Part shown: positions 21,887 to 33,905 of the stretch, piece by piece
Layout: every line of letters begins with the position of its first letter
How positions within the stretch are numbered: position 1 is the stretch's first letter
Assembly (NCBI GenBank): GCA_020465985.1
Contig: JAANYP010002078.1
Span: forward strand, 1 to 64,000
Direction: 5' to 3'
DNA from: Centrapalus pauciflorus
Taxonomy: Eukaryota; Streptophyta; Magnoliopsida; Asterales; Asteraceae
Length of the DNA: 64,000 nt
Notes under the pieces: model-generated
The model's database searches: none
The model's input: only the letters and a program-made list of their open reading frames with translations
What the model was told of the DNA's origin: nothing
Translations under genes and position numbers: made by a program

Positions 21887-23927
21887 GAATGAGCTCCACC
21901 ACGCACAAACTTCGTCCCCGAAGTTAGATATGTTCGAACAGACTTGGGCATATAGCTTTTATGATATCTCTTAATTCCCAAGACTGATGCGAACCTTTGT
22001 GGTGTTTCCACTGAACGAGCACCATCTGTATTTCATGATTTCTGTTTCTTTGAGATTCACAAGTACAATAAGCTTCAAATTTCTCCTCGGAGTTCATATT
22101 TAATTCAATGTTTTGCTGTTATATAATTGTCGTTGATCATTTTAGGAATTCTGACTTACTATTCATACCCTTAATATATGAGCTTTATGCTGTACGCCAT
22201 AATCAATCCAGATAACAACTCAATACATGAGTTAGCTCATATATCACTTTCGTTTGATCTTGAGTCAGTTATGGCTTTTTAAATCTCTCATCTGTATTAT
22301 TGCAAAATTTTCATTTGCTAATTTATGCAATCACATAAGAGATTTTTAAGAATTCTGATTATCAGTTATATATTCGCTTTGTGGACTTTTGAGATTTAAC
22401 TTTATATTAATTAGCTCATATCTCTTTTTATTTGCTCTTGAAATAGATACAGAGCTTTTCGGGAGTCTGATATCTGTACTTTATGTTTCTTTTATTGATG
22501 ATGTTTCAATCATCAATCACTTAACCGATTTCTGATTTGTGCTGACTTGTTTTGAAGACTTATAATTTTCTTTGCTCTATCAAACAAATGAAATCTATCC
22601 TCCAGCGCAACAATTGGAGTCAACTCTTCGTGTAACGACTCCACCTAACCTAGCTTGGTCTCCAATTGTACTGTTATATCCGCCAAATCCTTTACATAAG
22701 CAACCTCTCGAGAAGCAAAACCTTCCAAGATGATCGAGTGTTTAGAAGCTAAGAATGAGAGATTGAGGCAAAATGTTTGAAATGCTGAATTTAAAGCTCG
22801 CTGAACAAAACAGGAGTTCGAACAGAGAATCAAAAATTTGGAGTTACAATCGACCACATCTTCTTCGCAACGGTTTCAGCAGTTGATGGATATTTCAGGC
22901 AAGTTAAACATGATCAAGAACTTGAAAAGATTATACGCTTTCAAATCTTCCAGCGAATAGGAATATTAACGTCATAGAAAACAAATGCTATACAAAAATC
23001 GAATTCCAAGGAAACGATTTTGATAGAAATCGACAATTTACTTAGATTTTCTCGGTGTGATTCGTTAGACATGACGGCAGATCTGTTATTGAAATCAGGT
23101 CTCGAGCTACCAGGGTTCCAAAACCGTCTCCACGACCCTTTACATCATCTTCTACTTTATCGTCATCGCCTTCCTCTATTAGCTCACTGTGCAATTCGGT
23201 CAAGAGGCTTTGACTAAGCAATAACCTTTGGTTCTGTTTAATTATATGTATAGACTTATGTTTGACTTTTCATCGGTGAATTTCTGAATTTAAAATTACT
23301 TCACTCTTTTGACGGAAACTTTTCATTTTATATGCAGTTAGGTGGAATAGGAATTCCATATTTAGATATCTCACTAGTCTCGCATTGACATAATGAGGAT
23401 CCAACACTTCATTTATTTTGACGTATACGGGCATTTCATTGGCCATTTATGAACAATCGCTTGACTTTACAATATTTCATTTTATTCCCTTGCAACTCTC
23501 GCTTTGTGCCTCTGACTTCTTTGATTTCAATTCGAGTTGTCATTGGGTGCTTAATTACTTGATTCAATTACTCTTCTCATTAATATTTATTGGATCAGCA
23601 ACTTCTACCTCTGTCTCATTATAAGACACGCTGTAATCATTTAGATTACAAGGATTTACGAAGTAGCTGGTTCTTAGGATTAAATTATCAATTTTCTTAG
23701 GGCTTTTGAATCATACACGATTCAAATTACAATACCTATATTGTTTATAGGTATAATTTCTGATTGGAAAAATTATTTGTATCGTAACTTCAACTGATAC
23801 AAACCATATGTCACCCGCATTATTCACTATCGATGATAGGGTTGTACAGTTAACTCACTACTTACTTTGGTATTGAATTTCATCTGGCAACGGAATTAAA
23901 TCATTTATTTGTATAAGAAACTTATTA
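21887..23927 (-). other. Non-coding region between gag and the 3' LTR of D
   Basis: About 2 kb where an autonomous gypsy element would carry pol. I find no protease, reverse transcriptase, RNase H or integrase motif on either strand, only short frames. The left end carries the GGGGACGAAG motif common just before Del/Tekay 3' LTRs. Confidence 0.6.
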
Positions 23928-25187
23928 TTAGTTACCATTGTGGTCTTTTGGCGTCTCTAGTGTCTCCTCGGCATCCTCAGCACTTATATGGAACGCTCGT
24001 GCCTTAGCTGTAGGTATCATTGTAGTACTCTGTTGGATTGCTCTGCCAACTGGTTGTTCCTGATTAGTAATCACGCGTGCGTTTGGGCAATGCTTGGCAT
24101 AATGTCCACACTCACCACAGTTGTAGCATACGTCGTTTCTTTCTGGGCACTCATCGCTTCCATGTCCAATCTGGTTACAGGTGTAACACGTCACATCTCT
24201 AGGGTTGCAGCGTCCACTATGAAATCTGTTACAGCGTTTACACGGTCGCGCTCCTGACTGTATGGAATAGACTCTAGTCTTCTGAGGCGTAGAGGATGCT
24301 TGTGACTGCTGCTGACTGGACTTTGATGAACCGAAGAATCTACTGGATTTCTGTTTCTTAGGTGGAGATGGACATATAGGATTTATAGCCATCATAACAG
24401 GTTCACAACTCGAATCTGTGAATTCCCGCTCCACCATTCTTGTTGCTTCCACTATGCTGAGATACGTTTTGAACTTTATGCTACTCATTTGTCTTCTATA
24501 TATTGGATTCAAACCCAGTCTGAATCGATTTATCTTACGCTCTTCTGTTGCTACTTGATATGACGAGTAGCCGCAAAGTCTCGAGAACTCATGTTCATAT
24601 TCATCAACTGTTTTAGTTCCTTGTTTCAATTGCATCAACTGCATCTCGAGTTCGTCTTGTTTGTCTGTTGGACAGTATTTGGCGTTAAACATCTCCAAGA
24701 ACTGCTCCCAGTCCAGTGTCATAATTGCTTCCTCACCATAGATACTCCTTTGTGTTTTCCACCAGGCTCTAGCAGCTCCAACGAATAGTGATGTAGCGAA
24801 CTTAACTCTATTGCTGTCCAAACATTCTGAGATACTAAAGATCTCTTCAGTATGACTTATCCAATCTAACGCCTGTATTGGATCTACTGTGCCTTCAAAC
24901 GTTATGGCACCACTCGCTTTGAAGTCTTTGAATCTACAGCCTTTTAGTTGCACAACTCGTTGATTGACATGCTCATTATCGGATCCCGATTCGCTCGACT
25001 GTTCAGTTTGCTTCTTTTTATGTTTATTTCTCTTTTCAGTTTTCTTTATTGATTCAATTTGTTCTAACATGAACTTGTTTTGTTGCTCATTATTCTGGGT
25101 TATTAGTTGTTGCATCATTTCCAGGACTTGCTCTGGGGTCATGCCACCTGATGGTCCACCTTCTCCTGACATAGCTTTGAAATTCAA
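23928..25187 (-). CDS. gag: gag of element D (gypsy, zinc-knuckle type)
   Basis: An uninterrupted frame of 419 codons. The likely start is the sixth codon (MSGEGGPSGG). A Q/N-rich and K-rich N-terminus precedes the gypsy gag capsid domain: FEGTVDPIQALDWI, then AAARAWW-like AARAWWKTQ, then the LMQLKQGTKTVDEY segment. The C-terminal third has CX2C-like CKRCNRFHSGRC (from residue 316) and two CCHC knuckles, CYTCNQIGHGSDEC (334-347) and CYNCGECGHYAKHC (354-367). The product would coat element RNA and form the particle. The frame is open although the element is old enough to carry truncated LTRs and a MITE. No pol follows, so any mobility would need pol from another element. Confidence 0.85.
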   Translation of the reverse strand: MNFKAMSGEGGPSGGMTPEQVLEMMQQLITQNNEQQNKFMLEQIESIKKTEKRNKHKKKQTEQSSESGSDNEHVNQRVVQLKGCRFKDFKASGAITFEGTVDPIQALDWISHTEEIFSISECLDSNRVKFATSLFVGAARAWWKTQRSIYGEEAIMTLDWEQFLEMFNAKYCPTDKQDELEMQLMQLKQGTKTVDEYEHEFSRLCGYSSYQVATEERKINRFRLGLNPIYRRQMSSIKFKTYLSIVEATRMVEREFTDSSCEPVMMAINPICPSPPKKQKSSRFFGSSKSSQQQSQASSTPQKTRVYSIQSGARPCKRCNRFHSGRCNPRDVTCYTCNQIGHGSDECPERNDVCYNCGECGHYAKHCPNARVITNQEQPVGRAIQQSTTMIPTAKARAFHISAEDAEETLETPKDHNGN

Positions 25188-25303
25188 ATCACTAAGTATT
25201 TAGCTCATTAGTCTAACACATTGTACCCTTTCATGCCCCGTCCTACTAGTCTCTGAAATCTATCTTAGTTCAAGCCATCCTGTCATGATTGATACTATAA
25301 CAT
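25188..25303 (-). promoter_or_regulatory. Leader and degenerate primer-binding site of D
   Basis: Minus-strand TAGTATCAATCATGACAGG (near 25281-25299) resembles the tRNA-iMet site TGGTATCAGAGC with changes. It sits where the LTR should end. Confidence 0.35.
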
Positions 25304-27024
<1,721 letters not shown>

Positions 27025-28121
27025 TGTAGGTCCCGAGAGGTTCCCAAAGTATATAGTTATAAGCTGTAGAGGGGGGGGGGGTGATTATTATCTATTTTAA
27101 TTTAAATAACTATCTACACTCTTTTCTAATGTTTGTATTTTATTATCATAACATTTGTTAATTACAAACAGCCTTGAATGCGGAATATGTTCAAGCTGAA
27201 GATGACAGATACAACAGTTATGTTCACTAGTCTAAATAGACAAAACTTAAACTAAGAATACAATGAATACACTCACTAAGAAGCACTCACGTGTTTAACA
27301 AGACTTAAGGAATACAACTTAAAATGTAAAACAGCTTAGAAACTCAGATCTGGTTTACCACAGAAAGGCTTGCATGCTGAAAATCACACTTGCACGTTCA
27401 CTCTTGGTTTCAGCATTNNNNNNNNNNNNNNNNNNNNNNNNNNNNNNNNNNNNNNNNNNNNNNNNNNNNNNNNNNNNNNNNNNNNNNNNNNNNNNNNNNN
27501 NNNNNNNNNNNNNNNNNNNNNNNNNNNNNNNNNNNNNNNNNNNNNNNNNNNNNNNNNNNNNNNNNNNNNNNNNNNNNNNNNNNNNNNNNNNNNNNNNNNN
27601 NNNNNNNNNNNNNNNNNNNNNNNNNNNNNNNNNNNNNNNNNNNNNNNNNNNNNNNNNNNNNNNNNNNNNNNNNNNNNNNNNNNNNNNNNNNNNNNNNNNN
27701 NNNNNNNNNNNNNNNNNNNNNNNNNNNNNNNNNNNNNNNNNNNNNNNNNNNNNNNNNNNNNNNNNNNNNNNNNNNNNNNNNNNNNNNNNNNNNNNNNNNN
27801 NNNNNNNNNNNNNNNNNNNNNNNNNNNNNNNNNNNNNNNNNNNNNNNNNNNNNNNNNNNNNNNNNNNNNNNNNNNNNNNNNNNNNNNNNNNNNNNNNNNN
27901 NNNNNNNNNNNNNNNNNNNNNNNNNNNNNNNNNNNNNNNAGTGTAGAGCAGCGTAGACAGTTTATGTCCAGCCTGTTCAGCAGACAGAGCAGCTTGGACA
28001 AACTGTCTTAGTTGCAACACATGCAACATATAGAATAACTTTAGACTGATATTGCAAATCATTTTCAGGTTTCAATAAGGCATATAACAGGCCTTAAATT
28101 CAACCTTCAAATGCATCAACA
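27025..28121 (-). repeat. LTR of element E (copia type), contains an assembly gap
   Basis: Plus-strand TGTAGGTCCCGAG starts exactly where the D LTR stops, and the other end is GCATCAACA followed by a polypurine tract. It therefore reads as a 3' LTR on the minus strand, about 1.1 kb with TG/CA ends. Its ends and sequence differ from the 5' LTR of F, although F is the body to its right. It contains an 11-G run (27071-27081). Half the repeat is unsequenced, so the two sides could belong to different repeats. Confidence 0.55.
27418..27939. other. Assembly gap, 522 N
   Basis: A run of N only. Reading frames that cross it are meaningless. Confidence 1.
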
Positions 28122-28133
28122 GGTTTGATTATA

Positions 28134-28148
28134 AATCTCCCCCTCTGA
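28134..28148 (-). promoter_or_regulatory. Polypurine tract before the E LTR
   Basis: Minus-strand TCAGAGGGGGAGATT lies about 12 bp before the TGTTGATGC LTR start. It is similar to the tract of A. Confidence 0.65.
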
Positions 28149-28181
28149 TGTAGAACAGGTTTGACTGAGGCCTTTTTGTGC

Positions 28182-28550
28182 CTAACAAAGACTGTATCCC
28201 ATTCTCAGAAAGGCAGCTTGCCTTATACTCAGAGGAAACTCTATCGGACCAGCTTCTTCTTCTTGTGTGCCCAGCTGCAACACTTGTCGCAACATATCTG
28301 CCGAGAATACCAATGGTTGTCCAGCAATTCGAGTGCGTAGCACTGTCGGTGTGACCGAGCAGTCTACCTGCAGATGATCGTAAAATTGCCGAATATATGG
28401 TAACACTAGCTGCACATTATGAGATAGTGCAAAACCGATCCTAGACTCTACTAGGAAATCAAGTATTTGTCTAAATCCCTGCGCCTCAGGGAGATTATGA
28501 TCTGGATGAAGCACCATATTGTGCTTAGGAACAAACGCTCGAACAGCCAT
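28182..28550 (-). pseudogene. Truncated third ORF of element F
   Basis: The frame MAVRAFVPKHNMV starts at 28550 and aligns closely with G (for example SCSVTPTVLRTRIAGQP-type segment, SADMLRQVLQLGT). It ends after MGYS, about 122 residues in, where the homology to G breaks off. G continues for over 300 more residues. An upstream in-frame ATG at 28583 exists, but it lies before the acceptor-like AG, so I prefer the inner start. The function of this family is unknown. No signal peptide or membrane segment is visible in the part present. Confidence 0.65.
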
Positions 28551-28552
28551 TT

Positions 28553-28577
28553 CTGCACAATAAACAAAAACTATTAG
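28553..28577 (-). promoter_or_regulatory. Splice-acceptor-like site before the third ORF of F
   Basis: The minus strand reads TCTAAT, a T-rich run, TATTGTGCAG and then AA before the ATG. G has the same arrangement. Confidence 0.5.
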
Positions 28578-29984
28578 ATTCATTAAAAATCAATAAACTT
28601 GTTTAAATTTAAATCTGTTTTATTTTGAACTTGTTTAAGTACAAAATCTAACACAATTAAATTTCTACAAGTTTAATAAAATGTAAATTAAATAATGTAA
28701 GTAAAAGACAGATTCGAAGGAAACAGATTCGAATGTAACAGATTCGAATAAGTCTCTTTTCGAGTCTAATGGCAGATTCGAATCAATTGCCCTCTCGAAT
28801 CTAATGACAGATTCGAGAAACTGCAAGAACAGATTCGAAACCCCGTCGGACATTATTTCAACAAAAACCCAAGATTTTAACCATTTTGAACTTAGCAAAT
28901 CACATACATTAGTTCAACTAGGTTCTAATCATTGATTTATGCTTTTAATTTAACTTTTTATCCGTCCAAAATTGGTAAGTTTGTAAAAACCCTATTTCGA
29001 CTCTTAAACCCTCAAAAATCGATGATTTAGCCTGAAATTGTGTATAAAACTACATGAATCTTGTACAATCAAGTTGATTATACCTAGATGCAAGAGTAGA
29101 ATAGAACACACTAGCTTCAAACTCGACAAAATGTCGTTTAGGAGAAATACGATAGACTCGAGGATAGATTCGAAATCGCCTGTATTAGATTCGAGAAAGT
29201 AGATTCGACAACAGTAAGAATTAAATGACTTCACTGTTGACCTATATATACTACCAACCTTCGAGTCTAAGGCTAGACTCGAATCTACTGACAGATTCGA
29301 AGCTGTCCTAATTCGAGTCTGTCCTAAACTCGAAAACACCAAACACTTAGAAAAATTTCGAAAATCTTTGAAATAACTTCAACTTTTTCAACCTTTTTCT
29401 ACGGTATCGTGTAACAAGATAAACTATGCCAACTCTTTTACCCTAAGCCCAAGATATTTCACGCAATGTTTATTTTATCCAACTTTGAATGCACCCTCAG
29501 TAATTTTTGACCTTTTACCTAAGTAAAACTTAAACTAAAATAAAATAAAATAAAATAAAATAAAATAAAATAAACTAAGGTAAAATAAAATAAAATAAAT
29601 TTTTAACCAAAAAATTTAATCTAGACTTAAGCTATACTATTAAAATTTACAACCTAAGCTAAATACTAAACAAAATATTTTTGATGAGAATAGTCTAAGA
29701 AAAGTTCAATCAGATAGCGATGTCTGATACTTACTTTCAGTATTTAAACTTTCACACTTAGGAATTTTTTGATTCCTTTGATTATTTGTCGTGACATACC
29801 TATTTAGCCGATTGTTGGTATTTTACCCCTTTAAACACTCTACATTTCGGAATATCTCTTGGCATTTTTATTTATCAGGAAATAATCTTACGTGACTCAG
29901 ACATAGACATACTTTTATGATCAAGGCACATAGACAAAGATTCTAACTTGTTGGTATTTGCAAACTTTCTTTAAAAGACAAACA

Positions 29985-30160
29985 TCGGACACAGGTCTAT
30001 ATTTTCATACAACAGAGTGTCTTAGTTTGACTTACAGTTTATTTTTAAAGTTAGCAGACAGCGGTGACAGGTCTGTACTGACGTACAACAAAGCGACACA
30101 TCTGCTAACCCGAATCTAAACAGAGACAATAGGTCTGTACTTACGTACAACAGAGTTACA
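29985..30160 (-). repeat. Triple spacer repeat of F
   Basis: Three units with the core ACAGGTCTGTAC and ACGTACAACAAAG, about 65 bp apart. The same three units occur in K and G. Confidence 0.7.
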
Positions 30161-30752
30161 TGTTTACGACTCTCAGTTTTGTATGATATTTCTATTCTTT
30201 CCATTTTAAGATGTATTTGATGTTGCCATACATCCCCAGAAAGTTTGCATACCTCATTTAGACTCAAAGTTTGTATGTCTTGTACATAAAAATTAAGACC
30301 GATTGGTCATACATCTAAGTTAGTGACACGCTTGACTTTTTCTAGAATATTTCATTAGCCTTGAGATTCCCTATATGTATTATGCCTACCAACACATCTA
30401 ACTAAATAGAGTATAACACTTAGAATTTAGTTGCATTATGTGTGAAAGCCTAAACACTTAGAGTTTGTAACGACTGTGCTAATTTTCGTCACTTTGAACC
30501 TATGTATCTAAGACTTAACTCATTTTCTGATATTCTCTTTTTTTTGTAATTTTATGATTTTCTCTCTTTTTTCTTTTGTTTTTCATAAGAAATAGCAATA
30601 AGAATAAGCTAACCTACTAACTTACTAAAAGTAGAAACTTACTAAAAATAGAAACTTACTAAAAATAGAAACTTTCCTAAATTAGCAGACTACTGTAAAG
30701 AAAGAAATTCTACGACTATAAAAGAAAATAAGATACTAATACTAAGGTCCAA

Positions 30753-33700
30753 TTACTCTGGGTTGCGCATTCCATTCAGTTTAATTAAATACTCAAACCG
30801 TGACTTATCAAACGCTTTGGTAAATAAATCTGCATTATTATCTTCTGTTGCCACTTTTAAGAGTTTGATTAAGTTCTTTTCAGCACAATCACGAATAAAA
30901 TGATGCCTTATGTCTATGTGCTTTGTTTTGTTGTGTTTAACTGGATTATTAGTTATAGCAATTGTAGATTGATTGTCTATCCTAATTGGAGTTTGAGTGT
31001 AGCAATTGTTGTTGTATCCACAGAACCTGTGAGCAGCAACTACCAGCAGCAACATACTCGGCCTCGCACGTTGACACGACTACCGATGTTTGTTTCTTGC
31101 ATTGCCAGGATACCAATCTCCCTCCTAGGAACTGACAACCTCCAGTTGTTGATTTGCGCGTCAAGCTGCATCCTCCGTAGTCAGAATCCGTGAACGCCTC
31201 CAACTCTAGATCTCCCTCCGCGTGATACCAAAGTCCCAGATTCGGTTTCGACTTGAGGTATCGTAGAATCCGCTTCACAGCTTTCATATGCATCTCCTTC
31301 GGATTTGCTTGAAACCTAGCACAAATACACACAGCAAACATTATGTCAGGTCTTGAAGCAGTTAAATACATAAGTGACCCCATCATGGCCCGATATAAAG
31401 TCGGATCCACATCAGTATCACTTTCAGTACCCGGCCCGAGATTATGATTCACTTGAATCGGCGTGCTGAAGTGGGCAGTCAACTTGGTACCTTCCATCCC
31501 GAAACGTTCTAATATGTCATAGACATACTTAGTCTGATGGATAAACATCCCTTCCTTCTTCTGGTCAACTTGTAACCCTAAAAAGAAATTTAACTCTCCC
31601 ATAGCACTCATCTCGAACTTAGACTTCATCACCTTCTCGAAATCTTTGCACATCTGTTCGTCTGATGATCCAAAGTTGATATCATCGACGTACACTTGTA
31701 CCAAGATAAAGTGTTCTCCCTTCCTCTTAACAAACAGAGTACTATCTATCCTACCCCTTTCAAAACCGTTCTCTAACAGATGGTTGGATAGAGTCTCATA
31801 CCACGCCCTAGGTGCCTGATGCAATCCATATAGAGCCTTATCTAAACGATATACTCTATCAGGATATTTTGGATCTGTAAATCCGGGCGGTTGTTCTACA
31901 TACACCAACTCCTTCACTTTCCCATACAGGAAAGAACTCTTAACATCTAACTGATATACCTTAAAGCCCTTGAAGGAGGCAAAAGCTAAAAACAACCTAA
32001 TGGCCTCTAGCCTTGCTACTGGTGCAAATACCTCGTTGTAATCGATTCCCTCCTCTTGGTTGAAACCCTTTACAACTAGCCTAGCCTTGTTGCGCGTGAC
32101 TATACCCCGATCGTCTCTTTTGCACTTAAAAACCCATTTGGTTCCTATGGCAACTTCCCCTCGAGGTAATGGAACTAACTCCCACACTTCTAGTTTCCTA
32201 AATTGCGAAAGTTCTTCCTGCATCGCTTCAACCCAGGAGTTATCCTTAAGTGCCATTTGCACATTCTTAGGCTCTACTTGCGATATGAAACATGAATATA
32301 GACATGTGTGATATGCCTCGGAGTCGTTTATCATCGACAACAACACAGTGTTGTTATTTACACTACTCCGAGTCCTCACACCCTCGTTAGGATTTCCTAT
32401 GATGCTTTCTAATGGATGGTTCTTGTTAATCCTAGAGGTCTCTATATCATCAACCCTTAGATTATCTCCTAAATTAGATCCTATTTCACCTAAAGGGGGA
32501 ACAGGCTCAGTTTCTACATTTTCCTCCTCACGGACGTTTTCCTCAGAGTTGGAACTTGTTGCTTGAGTCTGATTCTCAGCGGTAGGTTCTTCTGGATCAG
32601 CAACTTCTGGAGACCCATCTACAGTCGCAGTAGGCTCGGATGTGGATTCAAACGTAGTCCTCGGAAAGATATGGCCATCGTCATTTAGATGCAACGTCGC
32701 CATGTCTTTTTCGATTGTACCTGCAGTATCATCCAAAGAAATGTTAAATGACTCAAATAACTTATCATAGTCAAATAACCATTCAGGACCAGTTTGGGGT
32801 TCATGTGTATAACTTGTAACCTCAATGTTATACACAATCTCTACAGTACCACTTGTTTTGTTAAAAACCCGTTTGTTTGGTGAGTTCGGCACATAACCTA
32901 GGAAGTATCCTTCGTCATCCTTTTCACCAAACTTCGGTTGATGTTTTGTACGCAATAAAGTGCATGGTACCCCAAACGGTTCGAATCCAGTTAAGTTAGG
33001 TGGCCGTTTATTCAAAATTTCATAGCATGTTTTGTTCAATGATTTGACTGTAAGGACTCGGTTTAATATATGGCACGCGGTATTCACTGCCTCCCCCCAA
33101 AACATGGTAGGAAGCTTTGAATCCGAAAGCATAGTCCTTGCAGCCTCAATCAATGTTCTATTTTTACGTTCGGCCACCCCATTTTGTTGAGGTTCATATG
33201 GTGCACTGAATTGATGCACGATGCCCTTTGATAGGCAATATACACCAATTACAGTATTTTTGAACTCTGTTCCATTATCACTACGTAGTCGTTTAATCCT
33301 CGTTCCGTAGGAATTTTCGACTTGGTCTAAGAACCAAATCAACTTTGCAGCTGTCTCGTCTTTCGTACCTAGAAAGAAAACCCATGTAAATCGTGAGTAA
33401 TCATCAGTGATAACTAAACAGTACCAACTACCACCTATACTCCTTTTGTTGATAGGTCCAAATTGGTCCACATGCAACAAATCAAAAGTGGAAGTGATTG
33501 AGTTCTTAGTCTTAGACTTGTGTGACTTCCTATGTTGTTTGCCTTTCTTGCACGGTATACACTTATCTTCAAACTGAAAACTCTTCATCAGGACACCTTG
33601 CACCAGTCCATTTTTAGTGATGTAGTTCATTTTCCTCAGGTGCAAGTGTGCCATGCGTGGGTGCCATAGAATGGATTCCGTCTCTGAAGCTTTGGATAGA

Positions 33701-33880
33701 AGACATAATGGTCCCATCGAAGAGTCCGTTTATTCATGTCTAGCATGTACAGATCATTCTTCCTTGTCGCTCTCATCAGTATCCACTCTTCAGGTACTTT
33801 AAATCCCAGTTTTAGCACTAACGCCTCAGTATTAGTGACGATCACTGAGTTCTTCTTATCACAGATTTGACATACGTGAA
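30753..33880 (-). pseudogene. pol: pol of element F without protease
   Basis: Compared with G, the segment holding DSGCSRHMT and the next 60 or so residues is missing. Gag-tail sequence joins directly to the QICDKKN region near 33880. A 1-nt loss near 33720 shifts the frame, after which 911 codons run open (33717-30982). These hold the zinc-binding region, integrase with SDNGTEF and VAERKNRTLIEAAR, reverse transcriptase with YVDD (followed by IN for II) and RNase H. A loss of about 20 nt near 31005 removes the RDYGLAY segment and shifts the last 100 codons (31055-30753). Integrase and reverse transcriptase catalytic residues are intact. Confidence 0.9.
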
Positions 33881-33905
33881 CTCCTTCAAATACCCATCTC
33901 GCCTT

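Larger units (their letters stand above)
28551..30752 (-). other. Spacer between pol and third ORF of F
   Basis: No credible gene. It contains a dense TTCGAA/TTCGAG array (28700-29340), an AAAAT microsatellite (29535-29572), three copies of an ACAGGTCTGTA...ACGTACAACA unit (29985-30160) and T-rich sequence up to pol. The same order and much of the sequence recur in G (45807-47930), so it is an inherited part of the element. Confidence 0.75.

Noticed and set aside
22645..22857. 70-codon minus-strand frame with helical appearance in D
   Set aside because: Too short, no recognisable motif. I could not support it as a pol remnant or gene.
27355..28062. Long open frames on both strands across 27355-28062
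   Set aside because: They are created by the 522-base run of N and have no coding meaning.
28700..29340. TTCGAA array as a CRISPR-like or satellite array
   Set aside because: Spacing is irregular, the units vary, and no conserved repeat-spacer order exists. It is dispersed short-motif enrichment in a plant retroelement.
28700..29340. TTCGAA units as heat-shock elements
   Set aside because: The canonical element needs GAA and TTC blocks separated by two bases in a series. Here they abut and the spacing is irregular.
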